Shown here one piece after another: positions 11,570 to 23,312 of a DNA stretch of 64,000 bases. Source of the DNA: Pyrus communis (Eukaryota > Streptophyta > Magnoliopsida > Rosales > Rosaceae). The DNA lies in contig NC_084803.1 in NCBI RefSeq assembly GCF_963583255.1, forward strand, positions 15,015,428 through 15,079,427, read 5' to 3'. Numbering within the stretch: position 1 is the stretch's first letter; each line of letters opens with the position of its first letter. Position numbers and translations under genes: made by a program. The notes under the pieces are model-generated. The model saw nothing but the letters and a program-made list of their open reading frames with translations, was not told the DNA's origin and searched no databases.

Positions 11570-13073
11570 TTACTGACTCTTATTCTGCTTCTTGATGAAA
11601 CCTATTATTGAGCCAATTATAACATTACACGAGTATCTTGTCAGCACCTTAAAGTCGCCAACCATGTCGTCCAGGAAGTGTGGAGCATCAAGTATTTTTC
11701 TTTCAATAGAAAGAAGAGAATTTGCAACGACGGAGAAGAAAATGCAGCCAAGCACACAACCTGCAATGGCAATCCCTGAAGAATGAACACCCAGTGCTGC
11801 ATACGTGCCGGTAATGAATGCAAAAACCATTGCAACCAAAGCCCAAATTGTCGTAGACACTGCCAATTGAAACGTCCCCTTGTAATTCCTCTTTGTGTGA
11901 ATTGAGGAGTAAAGGAGCACTAGGACAGAACAACTTGACATGGCCATGGCTAGTGTATCAGTTAGAACAAATGCTTTGAACGCTGTGTTTCTTGACAGAA
12001 GGGGGTAACCCTGGTCCGGTCCTTTTTCGCTTTGGTATCCGCCGGACATGGTAAAACCTGCGGCAAAGGTTACAGTTGCTATCAATGTAGCCACTACCAG
12101 ATGAGTATCTTTTGCTTTCTGTAAACTTTCTTCCATGTCCTTGCTTCTTTGAGATTCCTCCACCTTATTGCCACTACTATCTTTTGGATTTTCAATTCCA
12201 TGACTTGGTCTAACACCCGTCACTTGAAGTACTTTTACATACAATTCCTGCAAAGCCAGAGAAGGACTATAATATTATTATTATCTTGGCAAACAAATTC
12301 AAGCAATTTAATGATCACAAGGTGATACGTACCCGCGCTAATAATGTGCTTATATCATCATCGTGAGTTAGAAGTATGTCAAAAGCGTTTAAGTTTTGCT
12401 TGTTGAATGCCATCCAATCAACTTTATGAGCAGCTAGTAATTCTATGCTTTTGGGAGAATGAGTAGCTAGGTGATGGATGGGTGTGTTCCCATCAACATC
12501 CATGCCATTGAACAGGATGTTTCTAAGCCATGCATCCGCAAAAACATATTCTACTATTTGGTTTTGTTTGTTCCGTATGGCGTAGTAAAGAGCATTCTGA
12601 AATTTCTTGTCGACCAGTTCGCAACAATCAGGGCATTGAGAAATAAGCTCTTTCATTACATCTCGATTGCCTTCGGACGCTGCAAAGTGAAGAGCTGTCG
12701 CGCCATCTTTGTCAGCATGTAAGCAGTAGATCTATCAATTTCAAGCAGTTGTTTAACAATTGAAACGGAACCACAACGTGCCGCAAGGTGTAGCGGGTAC
12801 ATCCTAGTTCGTCTGCTGCTTTGCTCAGAGTCCTATCGGCTCTTAGTAGTTCCTCCGTTATTACTTATGCATAACCATAAAACAAAAACGAATATAGATA
12901 AAATTATAAACATGTATATGTACGTTGGATGTGCCCTTCAATTCATTTTTTTTTTCAATTAATTTACCTACATATTATTGCACCTAAAGAGCAAGGAAAC
13001 AAATTTAGTTTTGTATGCACATATACCTTTATCCTTGCGAATCACTGCAGCGTGCAACGCCGTTCTACCATTT
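11570..13073 (-). pseudogene. ANK2: disrupted ankyrin-PGG gene
   Basis: Exon 3 (11570-12247) is open and encodes the PGG domain, here with SGG (residues GFTMSGG), and following membrane helices. Exon 2 (about 12333-12863) aligns with ANK3 exon 2 but has lost single bases near 12715 (CAGCATG versus CAGCAATG) and near 12796 (GCGGGTA versus GCGGAGTA). The exon-start Met codon is also changed to ATA. Exon 1 survives only as its last 47 bases or so (13027-13073, NGRTALHAAVIRKDK); upstream of that the sequence becomes retrotransposon DNA. The rest of exon 1 was not found on the far side. The gene cannot make a full protein. It is closest to ANK3, judging by intron and exon wording. Confidence 0.88.
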
Positions 13074-15141
13074 TTCCATCGAGGCCTGGACGACCGGAGT
13101 GGGAGGAGAGACACTAAGATCGGTCGTTCCCGTAGTCTGTTGGAGATAACGTGAATCTCCCGTTCTCCCTTCTTCACCAATTTCTTAATGCGTTTTGGGG
13201 GTCGAGGAGCTTCACCTGCCGTCTCGGTTTCCTGGCGAGGCCATTTGCTCAGCAAGGCTTGCGCGGCGGCTTTGGCCTTCTCGGAAGAAGGGACCGACTT
13301 CTTCTTAGCCGTGGCCGCGACAATCATATCTGTCTTTTTTCAGCGCTTGACCACCTAAGAAAACCGAAGCAAGTCAACAAAGTTGAGTTAAGTATTTGAA
13401 GAATGAAGGTAGAGTTGTAGACAGACAAATACCTTGAGCCGTTTCTTTAGGTGTAGAGGCGGAAGTCTTCTTCGGGCGGTCGCTGAATATTTTCTTCATA
13501 ACATTTTCGACTGGCGCGTCACAAAAGTCTTGAGTATATGTGGCCCACCAGTTAACGAAGGTGGCAGTATTGAGAGTCTCAAGGACGTTCGACTGGAGGC
13601 GGAATTTCTTGCACCTTTCTTGAAATTCTTGTTCAGCCTTCCTGCATTCTTTTTCCGAAGAACTAGAAAGGCGTCCTTAGCTCAAGCAAGAACGGGAGGT
13701 TAGTAGAGGCAGTGAGCAGCCCTGAAGGTAACCAAGTTGCCGCGTGGTGAAGTGGGGTTGGTAGATTTCCTAGCTTGCACGCTTGGCATCACAGCCTAAA
13801 GGGAGGTCGCGAGTTAGAATAAACGACCCCCAGCTCTTTCGGAGGTCAGCGTCTTCGACTTCATCCCATGCCGAGGATGGGAGCTTGATAGAAGGGGGTT
13901 ATCTTGATAACGGCAGATCAAAAACTCATCATCAGAAAGGTTTTCTAAGCTGAAAAAGTATTTAAAGACTTCTTCAGCCGAATGAGAAAGAGCTGGTCTA
14001 GAGCCTAATTGAAGACCCAATGCTTCAGTGGGTATGAAGTTGGGGATTTCTGGCATGAGAGTGGTGAAATAGACTTGCAGCCAGAGTTGAAGAACCCAAA
14101 GTGGGCCGATCTGGTGTGGGTCAAGCTTGTTGATCGTCGCCTCGGCCAGATAACGAGTAAGTTGGGTAAGGACAGCCGAGCTGTGAGCCAGGACATAACC
14201 ACTAGCTAATGCTTAAGCGACCGGCATGTTCTCGACCAAACATTTATTTGATTTGGTACAACAAATTCATTTGTTGTACCAATAGAAGAGGAAGGCTTCG
14301 TGTTCCCCCTTCCTGAGGTTTTCTTCACCTCAGCCAGTGAAATGTTGAATAAAGGTGTTGTAGTTGAAGAAGTTCTTGTGCAATTTCTGAACTTCTTCTT
14401 TTATGGGCTCTTGATTTTTCTTCCTCAATGACTTGACTGCACGTTCATCGAAGAGCATCTTGAGGTGGAGGTTGGATGGACATCCAGAGAAGGAGACGTC
14501 AATCGGGAGGCCCGAATGGGAGGTCCCGAGAATAGCTGAGATATCCAGAATGGTGGGACTAATGGGGGCAGAATGGTGAGACTAATGGGGCCGAGCGGAA
14601 AGACCATAGTATTGGTGGCCGAGCACCAAAAGCTTAGAGCTGCCATAAGAAACTCTTTGTCTATGATGATCTTGATGGTCGAGAGCCTGATGGCGTCATA
14701 AATACCGAGAACCCTCCATTCTTTATTGAAGAACTTCTTCATCATTTCGACCCATGCTACCCAGGCCGCGGTGGTTGAAGGCCAAGCTCCTTAGAGTTTA
14801 GTTGATTCCTACTTCGACCAATCAAAACCTTGAAGCAAAGGTTCTAGGCAGTGATCTTTGATGAGGTTGGTAATGGATGCTTGGACGTTGTCTTCAAAGA
14901 GTGGTCCCAAGATCTGATGGGAAACGCTTAAGTCACCTTCAAATTGCAGGTTTTTGATGGCGCTCCAGTCAATAAAGTCCCGGCACTTGGCACATTCGTC
15001 GGAGAGCTTGGAAATCAAAGTGTTGGAAGCCATTGTGGAGAATTTGGAAGGATTTCTGGGATAAGAATTTTTGGGTTTTCTGGAATTTTGCAGACGAGAT
15101 GGCGAGAGGATTTTCAAGGTTTTTGGAAGCGTAAAATACAA
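13074..15141 (-). pseudogene. Antisense retrotransposon ORF, plant-mobile-domain-like, degenerate
   Basis: Reading the minus strand from 15141, pieces of one protein appear in shifting frames. The first (with an internal Met at 15033) starts ASNTLISKLSDECAKCRDF and runs to DHCLEPLLQGFDWSK, then a stop. A second, 14745-14425, has KEFLMAALSFWCSATNTMV and FPLGP. A lysine-rich piece lies at 13327-13074 (KSVPSSEKAKAAAQALLSKW). The block with SATNTMVFPLGP resembles the plant mobile domain found in transposon-derived plant proteins; that match is from memory of the family. Stops and frame changes show it is not functional. Confidence 0.5.
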
Positions 15142-15592
15142 ATGGAAGAGATTCAGGTATTTATAGGCATTTCGAGAAGAAGGTTAAACGTTTGATTTTC
15201 AGAAAGCATTTGATTTTTAAATTTTAGGGCGAGATCGACCGGGAAATCACTAATCATTATGGATATCTAGGGAATCTAGGGGATAAGATCGACGTTTTCG
15301 TGGTTTGAGGACACACGATTGCGTGTTGCGGCAGATTTAATGCATTAATACGGAAGAGACGTTTCGGTTGGCACATGTTGTCGAGTGTCATGATTAAGGG
15401 CTGCTAGGTTAGCCAGAGGATTGACACGCGGCAAGACGTGCAGGGGAATTCAGGTCATGCGATCGTGCTTCATAAATGCGCTTGATGGATAGGATGTTTG
15501 AGACTTTTCATTATCTTGTAGTTATCTTGTAGGGTTTAATTTCACTTCTTCAAGGTCGAAAGTTGGCTAGGGAATTCTAGGCCGAAGACTTC

Positions 15593-15608
15593 AGAAGCGA
15601 GAGGGCAA
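15593..15608 (+). other. Polypurine tract before the 3' LTR
   Basis: The purine-rich string AGAAGCGAGAGGGCAA ends immediately before the TG of the putative LTR at 15609. This is where plus-strand priming occurs in LTR retrotransposons. Position and composition fit, although the tract contains C residues. Confidence 0.5.
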
Positions 15609-16760
15609 TGTTTGGGCCCAAAATAATATTATTGGGCTGAACGTAGGTTTGTGTTCGGCCCAAAGCTTTTTTAAATGTACTATGGGCTATCTGGTGGTCT
15701 TAAGCCGCTCAGTTAGGGTGGTCGAGTCCTATTGCAAGACGAAGTGATTTGGATAAGAGCGGATGGGTCGAAGTCCTAATACGATAAGGGGTCCTAATAC
15801 AATGAGGATTCTTGGCCGGAAATGAATACGGCCTAAAAAGAGGGAGAGTTTAAAGTCCTAATAGGAGTAGCATTGGTCAAGATAAGGTTGGATCAGAATA
15901 AGAAGTCCTAGTCCGACTATGGTTTCAACTCGATCTTAAGGAGGATTTGTTGCTATAAATAAATAGCAAAGTGCATCATTCAAGGCCTCTCCAATTTAAC
16001 ACACAACCGCCCTGCCCAAACCTCTTAAACATCTTGAGATTTATTATTTTCTTTTTCCGCTGACACATCTTCAGTTTGGATAAACAACACTGTGAAGGCA
16101 ACCGACGAACATCTTCAGTTTGGATAAACAGCACTGTCGTCGTAAAATCAGCCGACCAAGGAGCACCTTTAGTTTGGATAAATAGCACTGAGTCGAGGCC
16201 GACTGGTTACCTATCCAAATCTCGATCGAGAAGGGTTTCCGAATCTTTATTGGTAGAGGTTATCTTATTAGCCTTCTCGGCGAAGTAAGGTGTTAGGAGT
16301 TACGACATTCGGCATATTGAACGCCGAGTGATTTTATGATTGGATACTCACAAGTGAGTTTCAGAGTTTGGCATTCTGACGGTCGAACCACATTTACCAT
16401 TAAGACATACATCTCCTTTGAGTACTTGTGTCCATATAGGCTGGTGTCGATTCGACGTACTTATACTCTTACGAATATAATCACTGTGACCAAATCCGGC
16501 GCCGACGATTCGTGAACTTCGCAGAACTAGCAGCCTTGTCTTCAGGCTCGAGAACCTGAAGGTCGAGACTTGTTTCTTCCTCGGCCACAATCGCAAGATC
16601 AAGAAGTCAGCAGCGCGCTCAACGCAACATCAACAAATTTTACTCCTTGACCGAGCTCGGCCGACGAGTTGGCATGCCCCGCATCAACCGAAGGATGTAG
16701 TTAGCTCATTAGTTACTCGGCATGCGCGCCACGTAAGTTTTGTAATTTTTAGGGTCAACA
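15609..16760 (+). repeat. 3' LTR of the Tat-like element
   Basis: It begins TGTTTGGGCCC and ends AGGGTCAACA, giving TG...CA termini with a short TGTT/AACA inverted end. It contains a TATAAATA box at 15954-15961 with a plausible transcription start downstream. A unit of the type CATCTTCAGTTTGGATAAACA recurs three times between about 16066 and 16190. With no second LTR in the window, its borders rest on termini, the adjacent purine tract and the return to AT-rich DNA after 16760. Confidence 0.6.
15954..15961 (+). promoter_or_regulatory. TATA box of the retrotransposon LTR
   Basis: TATAAATA inside the LTR, in the orientation of the element and about 345 bases from its start. The position fits a U3/R boundary. 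It is predicted from sequence only. Confidence 0.45.
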
Positions 16761-18161
16761 AACCCAAATTTGAAAATGACTGCCAAGTAGAAAAGTAATT
16801 GACCTATTATTACAAAATATTTACAACTTGTGCCACAATATTCAAATCAAATCAATAAACATTATTACTCACCTCAATTATAATGAACAAATAATTATCG
16901 CATATACTATTACCCCTAACATATATATATATATCCACACACACACACATATACACACGTTCAAAAGTATATAGTACTACTATAAGTTATATATATATAT
17001 ACTATACGTTGAAATATATATATTCACATTACTAACATATATGTTAAAAAATATTATATGTAATTAATTTACCCTATATGTAAATTTATGATTAGCAAAT
17101 AATATATATTTTGTAGGTAAATTAATAATGAATCAAATAAGTTAACTATTTAAGCTCATGAACCACAATTCATACAAGTATCAAAACTACAATTTGATAA
17201 ACACAAGAACCAAACTAATCACATGTAAAAAGCAGTCGAAAAGAAGTTATGGAAGACCTCAAAATAATGCATCTTTCCCAACAAAGATCGAAGATGATGA
17301 AGCCACCAATCTTCTATAGCAAACCTTCTCCTCTCCGACAAAGCTTTCAATGCTTAAATCAACCGTAGGTCTTTGATTCACTATAGAGCGTATGTTTTGC
17401 AAGCACAAAGGTCTACTATATATACACGTTTAATTCACTCGTTTCTCCTATTATATTCCAAGTGGAATGTTGTCAAGAAATCATTATCTAACAGTGAGCG
17501 CATAAACTAGGATGGAAACTGTGCTTCAATCCTACATCGTCCAGAATAATTCAAAAACCTCTTTCTTATAAGACTTTTCCATACAAATTTGAATCCAAAT
17601 AGTCAGCTATAACATACATTCTCATACTCATATTCTAACATTCTCCTACTTAAATATGAGCTATGTTATCTGCACAACTTTCATATACTGCAGATAAAAT
17701 CCAAAATTGAATGCTTCCACTCGTCTAGGCCAAACTCAACATTCAAAAGATTGAGTATCAGTTAATAGAAATTCTATTAACTGTCATTCTAACACAATGA
17801 ATGACTTATCAGAATCCATTTAGGAAACGAAATTCTTGTCGAATGCTAATTGACACGATAGGACCGCACTGCAGTTTCAATCCTATTTCCTTAGCAATTC
17901 ATGTAATCCTCCTACCATGCATAAGTCTTTCTATGCCATTTTGAATCATAATAAATGTGAAATCAACTTACTATCATGCTCATATTCGTACAAACTTTTC
18001 TATCATTATTAATCTTTATTCATGACTCTATTCAACAGCTGAAATTTGGTTTAATTCTCCATCAAGAAACCCACTAATGAACTAACTGTTGAATAAAGAA
18101 AAAAGTCTCTCCTCGGCAGCCTTACAAAACAAATCCCAATTTTTATTAAATAGTTGCACTT
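16761..18161. other. AT-rich interval with dinucleotide repeats and possible LTR remnant
   Basis: (TA)n and (CA)n runs lie at about 16919-16955 and more TA-rich repeats at 16985-17045. From about 17500 to 18000 the wording (tracts such as CTCATACTCATATTCTAACATT followed by CTCCTACTTAAATATGAGC) resembles Copia LTR leader DNA, but no pair of ends can be set. No gene is supported. Confidence 0.4.
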
Positions 18162-20939
18162 TTAATTGCATTGAGGTCTTTTGCAGAAAAGCCCCACGCT
18201 TATTAATTGCACAACTGGAGACAGAATTGATGCTATTAGTGATGAAGCTACCATCTCCGACACTTTAACGCTAATAGCAAATAACGAGCAAAGTATCAGC
18301 ACCCAAAAGTCGCGAACCATGTCGTCCAGGAAATGTGGCGCCTTTAGTAATTTTCTTTCAGCAGAAAGAAGAGAATTTGCAAAGACAAAGAAGAAAATGC
18401 AGCCAAGCACACAAGCTGCAACGGCAAGTCCTGGAGAATGACCACCCAAGACCGCATATATGCCGGTAATGAATGAAACAACCATTGCAACCAAAGCCCA
18501 CATTGTCAAAGACACTGCCAAGTGAAACGTCCCAAATATCTGGTTCTTGAAATTTTCCTTTGTGTGAATTGAGGAATAAAGGAGCACTAGGACAGAACAA
18601 CTAGACATGGCCATGGCTATTGTATCAGTTATAACAAATGCTTTGAACGCTGCGTTTCTTGACAGAAAGACGGAACCCTGGTTCGGTCCTTTTTCACTTT
18701 GGTATCCACCGGGCATGGTAAAACCTGCTGCGAAGGTTACAGTTGCTATCAATGTAGCCACTACCAGATGAGTTTCCTTTGCTTTCTGTAAACCTTTTCC
18801 AATGTCCTTGCTTATTTGATTTTCCTCCACCTTATTGTCGTTATTGCCTTTTGGGTTTTTAATTCTAAGACTTGGTTTAATACCCCTCCGTTGCATTGGT
18901 TTTTTCAAATCTTTCTGCAAAGTCAAACGAGTATAATATTATTATCTTCGCAAACAAATCAAAGGATACCCTCATTGTTCATAATTGTACGAATAAGTGA
19001 CACTAGTCTAAGAAAAATATTACCCACAGTTGACACAGACAAGCAATTTAATCAGAAGGTGATACGTACCTGCAGTAATGATATCTTGTCCTCGTTAGCT
19101 AGAATGATGTCTAAAACGTTTAAATTTTCCTTGTTGAAAGCCATTATATCAACTTTAGCATCATACACACACTCAGTAAACAGCATGCTGTAGGGAGAAT
19201 GAGCAAGGGGTGTGTTCCCGTCAATATCCGTGGCATTTAACAGGATGTTGCTAAGCCATGCATCTGCTAAAACGTATCCTACTATTTGGTATCCACCGTT
19301 CCTTGTGGCATAGTGAAGAGCATTCTGAAATTTGTTGTCGACCAGTTCGCAACAATCAGGGCAATAAGAAATAAGCACTCTCATTACATCTAGATTGCCT
19401 TCGGAAGCCGCAAAGTGAAGAGCTGTAGCGCCATCCTTGTCAGCAATGTAAGCAATAGATCTATCATTTGCAAGCAGTTGCTTAACAATTGAAAGGGGAC
19501 CAAAACGTGCAGCAAGGTGTAGCGGAGTACATCCTTGTTCGTCTGCTGCTTTGCTCAAAGTCCTATCGGCTCTTATTAGTTCCTCCATCATTCCTTACGC
19601 ATAAACATAAAACAAAAACAAATATAGATAAAATTAAAAACACGTATATGTATGTAGGATGTGCCCTTCAATTCATTTTTTTTTTCAGTTCCTTGTTGCT
19701 CGCCCTTGTACGTTCGTGTCCCCTTAACCCCCTTAGGATGTGCCCTTCAATTCAATTTTTTTTTTCAATTAATTTACCTACATATTAATGCACCTAACGA
19801 GCAAGAAAATACAAGTAAATTAATTTTCAAACACAAACATATGTCAAGAGCAAGAACATGTAAAAAGAGTAGCAACATGTAGCATTGTCTATAAAAAATT
19901 AATTATAAAATTTGAAATTTTGATAAAAGAAAAGTGGAAAAAACTAGACTATCATCCCACGGGGTGAGATTATACATACCAATCAATTAGAAAATTTAAA
20001 CACCATTAATGAAAACTACCAGATTTGTGATAAATTCCACCAAATTTGTTTTAAAATAATGAGGGGCATTTTTAGGACGAAAAGTTTATAGAATATGAGT
20101 TTCAAGGGAAAAACTTGATCAACTTGATACCGGAACCAAAGTTTTCCTTAAAAATATGTGGTGGGTTTATGTCATGGAAATAGGAGGAAAAGGAAACAAA
20201 TAGTTTTGTTTGCACATGTACCTTCATCCTTGCGAATCACCGCAGCGTGCAACGCCGTTCTACCGTTTGGGCCAATGTACGTTGGAACATTGCAATTGCT
20301 GAGCATTTTAGAAACCAAAGGAAGATATCCCCTCTCAACAGCTAAATAAAGGGGAGTTTCGCCTAGATCATTAGCAGCGTAGGAAAACTCGGGGTCTTCT
20401 TTGGTCAATATCTCCACCACCGAAGGTTGACAAAAACGCACTGCTTCGTGCAACGCTGTATTCTTGTTGTTGTTGGTTTTCCTAATGAGCATCTGCTTCT
20501 GCAAGGAGGCTTCTTCTTCTGTTAAGACTCGACCTTGCTCAAGGTCGCCAGGGTGACGAACTTTTGCAGCCTGGTCGATAAGAACTCCAACTATACCTGC
20601 TAGCCCGCGTCTCGCCGCAATGTGTAAGGCAGTCTCACCACTCTTATTGTGTAGCAATAGTAGTGCGGGACACATTTGAAGGATATCCTCCACAATCCCG
20701 GTTGACTCCACTTCTTCTTGTGCAGATGTTGGGCTGGACGCTATATAAATATGAAGGACAGTGTTATTTGTTGCAGTCAGTTTTAGGTCAAGATGTTCTG
20801 CATGATCCCGGAGGGCCTCAAGGTTGCCTTGTTTTGCAGCATGAAATACATCAAGTTCCATGCCACCTATCAAAACTGTTGCTAAGTGATCAGTACTACT
20901 AGCACTCTCGGTCTGATCAGTTGAATGGGAGGGATCCAT
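18162..20939 (-). CDS. ANK3: ankyrin-repeat PGG-domain membrane protein (ITN1/ACD6-like)
   Basis: Coding exons are 20222-20939, 19070-19593 and 18162-18914, with GT-AG junctions and matched phases, giving 664 residues without a stop. Ankyrin repeats fill exons 1 and 2 (for example TALHIAARRGLAGIVGVL, TALHEAVRFCQPSVVEIL, TPLHLAARFGPLSIVKQL, TALHFAASEGNLDVMRVL). Exon 3 encodes a charged linker, the PGG domain (VVATLIATVTFAAGFTMPGG, residues about 465-484) and four hydrophobic stretches ending in ISVGLFCKRPQCN. One ankyrin unit in exon 2 is a few residues shorter than in ANK1 (GNTPLAHSPYSML). It is the most complete cluster member and the closest relative of dead ANK2. The predicted place is a cell membrane with the ankyrin part in the cytosol. 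It has no GET1 neighbour. Confidence 0.9.
19655..19770. repeat. Short direct repeat inside ANK3 intron 1
   Basis: The word GGATGTGCCCTTCAATTCA occurs twice, each time followed by a run of T and CAG/CAA, with about 60 bases between that are not found in the matching ANK2 intron. It looks like a small tandem duplication with filler, or an insertion flanked by duplicated DNA, specific to ANK3. Confidence 0.5.
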
Positions 20940-21126
20940 TTTTTGATATTTCGTTCGTAGACAAGGGGAGCTTTTGGCCTAATACAAGTATAATCAGAAA
21001 TGAACTTGCTGATCTTTGAGCGGATGATGGGAATTTAAATGAAAAGGAACAAAGGATGAGATTTGAAAGGCTGAAGAGTGAGAAAATTTTCATTCTGGAA
21101 CGCAGGTGGTACATCATATGATCTTA

Positions 21127-21246
21127 TGTAAGTGGTGGGAAATTTTATTTTTTTAGTTATTAAATTTTTAACACACATATCCCACTATTTATACAGTAAC
21201 ACGTAATGTAATATCTCGTGGGCAATCACACTAAAAAATCTCTCTA
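21127..21246. repeat. Repeat shared by ANK3 and ANK4 upstream regions
   Basis: About 120 bases here match 30811-30930: both begin ATGTAAGTGGTG.GAAATTTTATTTTTT, share ACACATATCCCA, TATA.AGT.ACACGTA and GTCACACT/ATCACACT, and end AAAAATCTCTC. The copies lie about 190 bases and 1.6 kb upstream of the ANK3 and ANK4 start codons respectively. It may be an old shared flank or a small dispersed repeat. Confidence 0.6.
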
Positions 21247-21316
21247 AGAGTAAAGAGTAAACAAGGAATCAAATATGAGATAATTAATAAAGCAGGAATC
21301 CAATGCAATGCCACAC

Positions 21317-21515
21317 GGATTTGGATCCTCTCCTGAACTAAAGGAGAGGATCCTCCTGATCCATCATCATGGACCGTTGGATTTTTATCCAAAGGTTATA
21401 ATTATTATAACTTTAAAGGAATTTTCCTGTTTGTAGCCGTTGGATAAAAATCCAACGGTTCACGATGATGGGTCAGGAAGATCATCTTCATTAGCTCAGG
21501 AGAGGATCCAAATTC
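21317..21515. mobile_element. Mutator-type MITE with perfect 9-bp target duplication
   Basis: A 199-base element begins GGATTTGGATCCTCTCCTGA and ends TCAGGAGAGGATCCAAATTC, an almost perfect inverted repeat that continues inward with ATCATCATG/CATGATGAT-type words and CCGTTGGATTTTTATCCAA. It is flanked on both sides by ATGCCACAC (21308-21316 and 21516-21524). A 9-base duplication is diagnostic of Mutator-like transposition. The exact match of the duplication suggests a fairly recent insertion. Confidence 0.85.
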
Positions 21516-22208
21516 ATGCCACACTTCTGCAAAGGGTCAAAGACTGCAATGGTTGGAGTGACTTTACAGCTTAATCGTTGTCCATCGTTATCGGTGCATA
21601 CCGTTTCAAAAAAATCTTTATTGGTGGATGTCAGTTTTCAAATTAAATGGTACCCATGCTTTATTTTTTATTAAGCTATCATCTAGATTTTAAATGATAT
21701 GATACAAGTAATTGAACATTTGAATAATTAAACTTCTTCCTAATTATATATGTAATGACATTGTGCTGAAAAATTTCTCCTTTGACGGACCCTACAAACA
21801 GTGCCTAGCAAGCACTTCCTTCCACGGCAAAGCTCCACCCTCACTCCCACTGCATGCCATGGCTGCTGCCCCTCCCTACCTGTGTAAACGGCCCTATATT
21901 TTCTGCTTATTTGCTCATTTGAGTGGTAGCAATTTATTTGGTTAAGGGTGGGCACGCGCCAGGCTGGGCACAAAGTTAGAGGGACCGGACCGGACCGTTT
22001 GTAAATGAAACGGGGCGAGTCTTGGTTTTTTCGTATCTTCTTTAAACACCCGATTCTTGCCAGACAGTAGAGCCAATTTGCAGAATTTTAAGCATGTGCC
22101 CTGTACCATAATCGATTCGGCTATGGATGTTTTTGTGTATTCTGTTTTAAGCTTTGACAATGTTGATCAAGGACAAGGTGTGCTTTGCCTGGCTTTTCCT
22201 TCCAAGCT

Positions 22209-22330
22209 TCTTCTCCGGTGGGTATTTGGAATCTTGGCTTTCCATCCAAGATTCTTCTCCGGTGGGTATTTGGAATCTTGGCTTTTCCAGTGGGTATTTG
22301 GAACCTTGGCTTTCCATCCAAGCTTGTACA
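22209..22330. repeat. Tandem repeat of about 44 bases
   Basis: The unit TTCTCCGGTGGGTATTTGG followed by AATCTTGGCTTTCCATCCAA is present twice in full and a third time in part (CCAGTGGGTATTTGGAACC). The repeats create open frames on several strands, which explains the overlapping short frames here. No gene is implied. Confidence 0.7.
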
Positions 22331-22541
22331 GAATTTTATGCCTTTGTGCTCTGGACCAATCTTCTTCTTTAATTCTAGACCGTAGAGCCAATATGCAGAA
22401 TTGAAGAAGAAGATTGATGTCGTACCCTGTACTATAATCGATTCGGCTCCGGTTCCTGAAGCTATCAGTGAAATACGGGACAATCTCGACCGTAGATGGG
22501 TGGAGATGCTCAGTGAGGAAATGCAGCACGATGGTATTGAC

Positions 22542-23153
22542 TAGGGGTGGGCAAACGGGTCTTGGACCAGTGGGTACAAGTGGGTCGAGGCTGGTACGGG
22601 GCGGGTCTAATTTGTATAAATCTAAAACGGGGCGGGGTGGGTCCAAATTGCTAAGAAAACGGGCCCTCGGCCCGGACCGTATCTATCGTCCAATATGTGG
22701 AGATTTAATCTCCACCTTTGATTAAATCCCACAATCCACTTGGCGCGGTGTTCGTCGATGCAAGTTCTGGGCTGAACGGAAAAGATGCAGCGGAAGGGAG
22801 CAACAAGTGTGGAATACAGGCTTCAAACAGGCACTATGTGATGACGATCTGGGAGGAGGTTCATCAGGACCCTGCAGCAAGCAACAGCAAAGATTCAAGA
22901 CAGGCGCGAGATGGTGGTTGGTCAAGGTCTCAGTCGAATCTGGACACACACGGGTTAGGCAGTGGCAGTCTTGAGGTGCAAAGGTGCTGCGGAGTAAAGG
23001 CGGCGGTTCAGTGTGGGAAATCGCGCTCAAGTTGACCTTGTCAGTGATGGGGATTCGCTAATATTGATCTCGCTCTCGCCGTAGGAGAACGTGGTAGTCC
23101 AACATCTCTTGGAACAATCAGAATTCGAGAAAGCTAAAGAAGAAGAGGAAAAG

Positions 23154-23190
<37 letters not shown>

Positions 23191-23312
23191 AAATGGGCCG
23201 GGTTATGTCCAATTCCTGTATTAGAATTTCTTGTACCCGACCCGATCCGCTCTGTTTCTTTTAATCCCAGGTTCTATCTGGTCCTTTCAAAATCGAGCCC
23301 GGCCCAGCCCTA
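22542..23312. mobile_element. hAT-like element with perfect 8-bp target duplication
   Basis: It begins TAGGGGTGGGCAAACGGG and ends CCCGGCCCAGCCCTA. It is flanked by GTATTGAC on both sides (22534-22541 and 23313-23320), an exact 8-base target duplication typical of hAT. The interior has no transposase. It carries a run of 34 A (23154-23187) and fragments such as AACAAGTGTGGAATACAGGC of unknown origin. It is inserted within what looks like an older repeat or gene fragment. Confidence 0.82.

Larger units (their letters stand above)
13074..16760 (+). mobile_element. Truncated Tat-like (Gypsy) LTR retrotransposon with antisense ORF
   Basis: The 3' part of an LTR element sits in plus orientation: internal DNA with coding remnants only on the opposite strand, a purine-rich tract (15593-15608) and a right LTR. 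No 5' LTR, gag, protease, reverse transcriptase or integrase is present, and the left edge is a blunt junction with ANK2 exon 1. Antisense frames upstream of the 3' LTR are known from Tat-lineage elements such as Grande, which is the basis of the family call. Base composition is richer in GC than the neighbouring DNA. Confidence 0.65.

Noticed and set aside
22121..22725. Several overlapping open frames of 66-159 codons on both strands
   Set aside because: Explained by the tandem repeat at 22209-22330 and GC-rich element DNA; frames occur on both strands at once.
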